A DNA stretch of 8,372 nucleotides from Alphaproteobacteria bacterium (GTDB lineage Bacteria; Pseudomonadota; Alphaproteobacteria; RF32; CAG-977), in the NCBI GenBank assembly GCA_017476085.1, contig JAFVEJ010000127.1, positions 1 through 8,372 of the forward strand, read 5' to 3'. Positions 5,177 to 8,372 of the stretch are shown in pieces. Both the position numbers and the translations under genes were made by a program. Position 1 is the first letter of the stretch. Each line of letters begins with the position of its first letter. Below the pieces are notes generated by a model. It was not told the DNA's origin and ran no database searches. It saw only the letters and a program-made list of their open reading frames with translations.

Positions 5177-7588
5177 ATGAACGCCCCTGTTGAAGAAAAA
5201 GTTTATCCTTTATTGCCTTTACGGGACATTGTTATCTTTCCGCATATGATCGTACCGCTGTTTGTCGGACGCGAAAAATCCGTTAAAGCATTGGATATGG
5301 CTATGAATGCCGATCGTCAGATTATTCTGTTGACGCAAAAGGATCCGGCACTTGACAATCCGAAGGCCGAAGATATGTATCCCGTTGGCACGATGGGATC
5401 CGTGGTGAAGCTGCTTCGTCTGCCGGACGGAACGGTCAAGGCTTTGGTAGAAGGCGTTAAACGCGTTAAAATTGAAAATTTTACCGATACGGATTCTTGT
5501 TTTCAGGCACAGGCAGAAGAGCTGACTGATAAAATCAATGCTAAAGATGATATTTCCGCCTTTATGCGTTCTTTAATGGCGCAGTTTGAAGAATATGTCC
5601 GTTTAAACAAAAAGATTCCGCCTGAAATTTTGTTGTCTATCGGTCAAATAGAAGATCCGTCCAAACTGGCGGACGTGATTGCGTCTCACTTATCCTTGAA
5701 ACTGGCCGATCGTCAGAATCTGCTTGAAACGCCTAATGTTTTCACGCGTTTGGAATTACTTTTCGGTTATATTGAAGCCGAAATGGGCGTGCTGCAGGTC
5801 GAAAAGAAAATCCGCCGCCGCGTCAAAAAACAAATGGAAAAGTCTCAGCGCGACTACTATCTGAACGAACAGATGAAGGCGATTCAGAAAGAGCTGGGCG
5901 ACGAAGACGGTTCCGCCGAATTGGACGAACTGGAAGCCAAAATCAAAAAAACAAAAATGTCGGCGGAAGCAAAGAGCAAAGCTAACTCCGAATTAAAAAA
6001 ACTGCGTCATATGAGTCCGATGTCTTCCGAAGCGACCGTTATCCGCAATTATCTGGACTGGCTTCTGGATCTGCCATGGGGCAAAAAAACGCCCATTCAG
6101 ACAGATTTGAAAAAAGCCGAGGAAATTCTGGATGAAGACCACTACGGATTGGAAAAAGTCAAAGAACGTATTATCGAATATTTGGCCGTTCAAAAGAAAA
6201 CCAAATCCGTCAACGGTCCGATTTTGTGTCTGGTTGGCCCTCCGGGGGTCGGTAAAACGTCTTTGGGCGAATCGATCGCCCGCGCAACGGGACGCAAATT
6301 TGTCCGCGCTTCGTTAGGCGGTATGCGCGACGAAGCTGAAATTCGCGGTCATCGCCGGACGTATGTCGGTTCTATGCCGGGCAAAATCATCCAAAGCATC
6401 AAAAAAGTCAAAACCCGCAACCCGCTGTTTCTGTTGGATGAAATTGACAAACTGGGCGCGGATTGGCGCGGCGATCCCTCCTCCGCTTTATTGGAAGTAT
6501 TGGATCCGGCGCAAAATTCGACCTTTAACGATCATTATCTGGAAGTCGATTACGACTTATCCGACGTGATGTTTATTACAACGGCAAACTCTTTAAAAAT
6601 GCCGCGTCCGTTGTTGGACCGTATGGAAATCATCCGGATTGCCGGCTATACGGAAGACGAAAAAATTGAAATCGCCAAACGTCACTTAATTAAAAAACAG
6701 CGCAAGGCCGCCGGCCTGAGCGAAAAAGAATGGACGGTCAGCGATGATGCTTTGCGTTCTCTGGTGCGTTTATACACTCGCGAATCCGGCGTGCGCAATC
6801 TTGATCGGGCTTTAGCCGGACTGGCGCGCAAAGCGGCAAAAGAATTGATGACGACCAAGAAAAAATCCGTCAATATCACCGAACGCAATTTGAAAAAATA
6901 TGCCGGCATTCCCGTTTATACTTACGGTGTTGCCGAAAAACAGGATCAAGTCGGAGTCACAACAGGTTTGGCATGGACGGAAGTCGGCGGAGAAATCCTG
7001 TCGATTGAAGCCGTTATGATGTATGGGCACGGACGTGTTTCACAAACAGGTCAGCTTGGCGATGTGATGAAAGAATCTATAGCGGCGGCCCGTTCTTTTG
7101 TGCGCTCCCATGCTTTGACATTCGGCATTCGTCCCGATCTGTTTGACAAGCGCGACATTCATATTCACGTTCCCGAAGGCGCAACCCCGAAAGACGGCCC
7201 GTCTGCCGGTATCGCGATGTGCACTTCTTTGGTTTCTGCAATGACGGGCATTCCCGTTTCAAAAGATATTGCTATGACCGGAGAAATCACGCTGTTGGGT
7301 AAAGTTTTGCCGATCGGCGGCTTGAAAGAAAAGCTGTTGGCCGCATTGCGTGCAGGGATAAAAACGGTTCTGATTCCGCAGGACAACAAAAAAGATCTGG
7401 AAGAAATTCCGGACAACGTGAAAACCGGTATGACGATCATTCCCGTTTCCACAGCGGAAGAAGTCTTAAAACGCGCTTTGATTCGTCCTTTAATCCCGAT
7501 TGAATGGAATGAGGAAGAGGAAAACAAAGCTAAAACGGAAATATTAAACCAAGACGAAAACGCAGGAGAAAAACTCAGCTGCCATTAA
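5177..7588 (+). CDS. lon: ATP-dependent endopeptidase Lon (LonA)
   Basis: A hexameric cytoplasmic AAA+ protease that destroys misfolded proteins and short-lived regulators, with unfolding and proteolysis in one chain. The 803 residues compare with 784 in E. coli. The N-terminal substrate domain covers about 8-205 (VYPLLPLRDIVIFP), followed by a helical coiled-coil stretch at about 205-300. Walker A is GPPGVGKT at 354-361 and Walker B is FLLDEIDK at 418-425. The protease domain covers about 595-775, with the catalytic dyad Ser676 (PKDGPSAG) and Lys719 (GGLKEKL), three below the E. coli numbers 679 and 722. The last 27 or so residues are an acidic, low-complexity extension. I chose the ATG at 5177, placed 6-8 bases after GAGG (5165-5168); the in-frame GTG at 5168 lies within the ribosome-binding site itself. 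A strong terminator follows. Confidence 0.98.
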   Translation: MNAPVEEKVYPLLPLRDIVIFPHMIVPLFVGREKSVKALDMAMNADRQIILLTQKDPALDNPKAEDMYPVGTMGSVVKLLRLPDGTVKALVEGVKRVKIENFTDTDSCFQAQAEELTDKINAKDDISAFMRSLMAQFEEYVRLNKKIPPEILLSIGQIEDPSKLADVIASHLSLKLADRQNLLETPNVFTRLELLFGYIEAEMGVLQVEKKIRRRVKKQMEKSQRDYYLNEQMKAIQKELGDEDGSAELDELEAKIKKTKMSAEAKSKANSELKKLRHMSPMSSEATVIRNYLDWLLDLPWGKKTPIQTDLKKAEEILDEDHYGLEKVKERIIEYLAVQKKTKSVNGPILCLVGPPGVGKTSLGESIARATGRKFVRASLGGMRDEAEIRGHRRTYVGSMPGKIIQSIKKVKTRNPLFLLDEIDKLGADWRGDPSSALLEVLDPAQNSTFNDHYLEVDYDLSDVMFITTANSLKMPRPLLDRMEIIRIAGYTEDEKIEIAKRHLIKKQRKAAGLSEKEWTVSDDALRSLVRLYTRESGVRNLDRALAGLARKAAKELMTTKKKSVNITERNLKKYAGIPVYTYGVAEKQDQVGVTTGLAWTEVGGEILSIEAVMMYGHGRVSQTGQLGDVMKESIAAARSFVRSHALTFGIRPDLFDKRDIHIHVPEGATPKDGPSAGIAMCTSLVSAMTGIPVSKDIAMTGEITLLGKVLPIGGLKEKLLAALRAGIKTVLIPQDNKKDLEEIPDNVKTGMTIIPVSTAEEVLKRALIRPLIPIEWNEEEENKAKTEILNQDENAGEKLSCH

Positions 7589-7607
7589 GTTTGAAGACTC
7601 CTGTTCG

Positions 7608-7649
7608 AAAATTCCCTCAGTGAATCATTCACTTTGAGGGAATTTTTTT
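7608..7649 (+). terminator. Intrinsic terminator after lon
   Basis: AAAATTCCCTCA plus GTGA (7608-7623) pairs with TCAC plus TGAGGGAATTTT, with a two-T bulge and loop ATCAT, and ends in seven T (7643-7649). It begins 20 bases after the lon stop and closes the tig-clpP-clpX-lon block, so hup must have its own promoter. Confidence 0.9.
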
Positions 7650-7785
7650 ATCCGAAACGCCGGAATATTCTTTTAATGGTTGTATTTCTTTATTTTATTC
7701 TCTTTATTACAAACCTCATTTTCTATAATTTTTTGAAAAAACGACCGAAAAAAGAAAAAAAGCAAAAAAAAAGCGCTTATTCTTA
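7650..7785. other. AT-rich noncoding region with repeated A-tracts upstream of hup
   Basis: No gene is visible here. The left half is T-rich and contains an exact TATAAT at 7724-7729, but without a good -35. Four A-tracts follow at 7736-7741, 7748-7753, 7755-7761 and 7764-7772, with centres about 7 to 12 bases apart. They end about 14 bases before the hup -35 box. Such tracts can bend DNA or act as an UP element that binds the RNA polymerase alpha subunit. TTTTTTGAAAAAA (7729-7741) and AAGCGCTT (7771-7778) are small palindromes within it. Confidence 0.5.
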
Positions 7786-7815
7786 TTGACCTGGCAAAGA
7801 TCTACGTTCTAAACT
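7786..7815 (+). promoter_or_regulatory. Putative hup promoter
   Basis: TTGACC (7786-7791) matches five of six -35 bases. After 18 bases comes TAAACT (7810-7815), four of six for the -10. The predicted start, near 7822, gives a leader of about 60 bases, beginning at the dyad at 7821-7844. The A-tracts just upstream would strengthen it. Confidence 0.5.
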
Positions 7816-7820
7816 TCTTT

Positions 7821-7844
7821 TTAGATTCGTTAATTTGAATCTGA
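7821..7844. promoter_or_regulatory. Dyad in the hup leader built from two GANTC sites
   Basis: AGATTC (7823-7828) and GAATCT (7837-7842) are exact inverted copies around an 8-base loop; a U-G and a U-A pair extend the stem to 8. Each arm holds a GANTC site, the target of the alphaproteobacterial cell-cycle methylase CcrM. In RNA it would be a small hairpin at the very start of the hup message. Whether either role is real cannot be decided from sequence. Confidence 0.4.
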
Positions 7845-7880
7845 GTTTTGTCTTTTAATTTTAATAGAGGGAGCCCTCAA

Positions 7881-8153
7881 GTGAATAAGAACGATCTCGT
7901 AGCTGAAGTTGCTAAAAACACCGGTCTGTCCAAGACCGACGCCAGCAAATCTGTTGACGCTTTATTGAATGCCGTTACCGGCGCTTTGAAGAAAGGCGAT
8001 GAAGTCCGTTTAGTTGGCTTTGGAACTTTCAGCATTGCACAGCGTGCCGCGACCGAAGGCCGCAATCCCCGCACCGGCGCCAAAATCAACATTCCGGCTT
8101 CTAAACAGCCGAAATTTAAGGCCGGCAAAGGTTTGAAGGACGCTGTAAACTAA
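7881..8153 (+). CDS. hup: DNA-binding protein HU
   Basis: A small dimeric nucleoid protein that bends DNA with little sequence preference and helps replication, recombination and transcription control. The 90 residues are exactly the usual HU length. The N-terminal helices begin MNKNDLVAEVAKNTGLSK. The GFGTF motif is at 46-50 and the beta-arm RNPRTG at 61-66 carries Pro63, which intercalates into DNA in HU proteins. The C-terminus KFKAGKGLKDAVN is standard, with no added Lys/Ala tail. The start is GTG at 7881, preceded by GAGGGAG (7867-7873) at 7 bases; an in-frame TTG at 7848 would add 11 residues not seen in HU and lies before the ribosome-binding site. It follows lon but is separated by a strong terminator and has its own promoter. 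Confidence 0.97.
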   Translation: MNKNDLVAEVAKNTGLSKTDASKSVDALLNAVTGALKKGDEVRLVGFGTFSIAQRAATEGRNPRTGAKINIPASKQPKFKAGKGLKDAVN

Positions 8154-8175
8154 TAGCGAACTTTAGTTCTTGAAA

Positions 8176-8211
8176 CAGGCGGCTTGCGTTTTGCAGCCGC
8201 TTGTTTTTTTT
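8176..8211 (+). terminator. Intrinsic terminator after hup
   Basis: CAGGCGGCTTGC (8176-8187) pairs with GCAGCCGCTTG (8193-8203), with one G-U pair and one bulged T, around loop GTTTT, and ends in eight T (8204-8211). It begins 22 bases after the hup stop and separates hup from tRNA-Val. Confidence 0.9.
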
Positions 8212-8213
8212 GC

Positions 8214-8242
8214 TTGTGATCTGAGGACAATTCCTGTATAAA
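8214..8242 (+). promoter_or_regulatory. tRNA-Val promoter
   Basis: TTGTGA (8214-8219), a 17-base spacer, TATAAA (8237-8242), with ideal spacing. It starts 3 bases after the hup terminator T-run. The predicted start near 8249 leaves a leader of about 6 bases before the tRNA. Confidence 0.75.
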
Positions 8243-8254
8243 TTTCTTCGTAAC

Positions 8255-8331
8255 GGGCGACTAGCTCAGCTGGTTAGAGCATCTCGTTTACACCGAGAGG
8301 GTCTGCGGTTCGAATCCGTAGTCGCCTACCA
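8255..8331 (+). tRNA. tRNA-Val (anticodon UAC)
   Basis: A 77-base cloverleaf. The anticodon stem TCTCG/CGAGA closes the loop TTTACAC, so the anticodon is TAC, reading GUA and by wobble other valine codons. The D stem GCTC/GAGC pairs fully, the T loop is TTCGAAT, and ACCA is encoded. The first acceptor pair is G1-U72 (GGGCGAC with GTCGCCT), where many tRNA-Val have G-C. It has its own promoter and terminator. A tRNA-Val after lon-hup is a layout I know from other alphaproteobacteria. Confidence 0.97.
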
Positions 8332-8369
8332 ATAAAAAAACACCCCGTTCGGGGTGTTTTTTTATTGGT
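8328..8369. terminator. Bidirectional terminator after tRNA-Val, perfect 19-base inverted repeat
   Basis: The left arm (8328-8346) and right arm (8351-8369) are exact inverted copies around loop GTTC, with a GC core CACCCC/GGGGTG. Seven T (8357-8363) lie on the right and seven A (8334-8340) on the left, so it can stop transcription from either side. The left arm begins inside the tRNA and includes its 3' ACCA. Confidence 0.93.
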
Positions 8370-8372
8370 TAG

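Noticed and set aside
7563..7603. CAGGAG and CTCCTG inverted repeat spanning the lon stop
   Set aside because: Only six pairs across a 29-base gap, next to a far stronger terminator; likely chance.
7724..7729. Exact TATAAT as a second hup promoter
   Set aside because: The region is very AT-rich and no reasonable -35 lies 16-18 bases upstream (TCTTTA at 7701-7706).

Overview
The window is a chromosomal housekeeping block built around a protein-quality-control cluster, in the order tRNA-Leu, tig, clpP, clpX, lon, hup, tRNA-Val. The protein sequences, the tRNA-Leu directly before tig, the tRNA-Val directly after hup, and the divergent pair of rluD with a small membrane protein all point to an alphaproteobacterium. 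Base composition is moderate and codon use is A-rich (many GAA and AAA codons), so a lower-GC member of the class is likely; I cannot name a genus. I see no mobile element, CRISPR array, phage gene, toxin-antitoxin or defence gene.

Layout. On the minus strand, 1-707 is the N-terminal part of an RluD-type 23S rRNA pseudouridine synthase, cut by the window edge. It is divergent from 808-1170 (+), a 120-residue single-pass membrane protein of unknown function. The 100-bp gap between them holds a perfect dyad, TTTTGAC-N6-GTCAAAA, lying on the rluD -35 element. A bidirectional terminator (1182-1218) separates the small gene from a convergent tRNA-Thr(UGU) at 1220-1295 (-). From 1409 everything reads on the plus strand: promoter, tRNA-Leu(UAG), trigger factor with an unusual Lys/Ala-rich tail, ClpP, ClpX, Lon, a strong terminator, an AT-rich region with A-tracts, HU, a terminator, and tRNA-Val(UAC) with its own promoter and a terminator of perfect symmetry.

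How the genes work together. Trigger factor folds nascent chains at the ribosome exit. ClpX unfolds substrates and feeds them to the ClpP chamber. Lon degrades misfolded and regulatory proteins on its own, and HU is a nucleoid protein that in other bacteria is a Lon substrate. No terminator is visible between tRNA-Leu and tig, between clpP and clpX, or between clpX and lon, so partial co-transcription is likely. Internal promoters appear before clpP (TTGAAA-N17-TATAAA) and before lon (CTTG-N18-CTTATCT, which fits the alphaproteobacterial heat-shock sigma-32 consensus as I remember it).

I did not find a previously undescribed system. The points most worth a second look are regulatory or structural: the sigma-32-like lon promoter, the histone-H1-like tail on trigger factor, the tRNA-Leu/tig linkage, the dyad in the rluD divergent region, the hairpin overlapping the clpP promoter, and two stem mismatches in tRNA-Thr.
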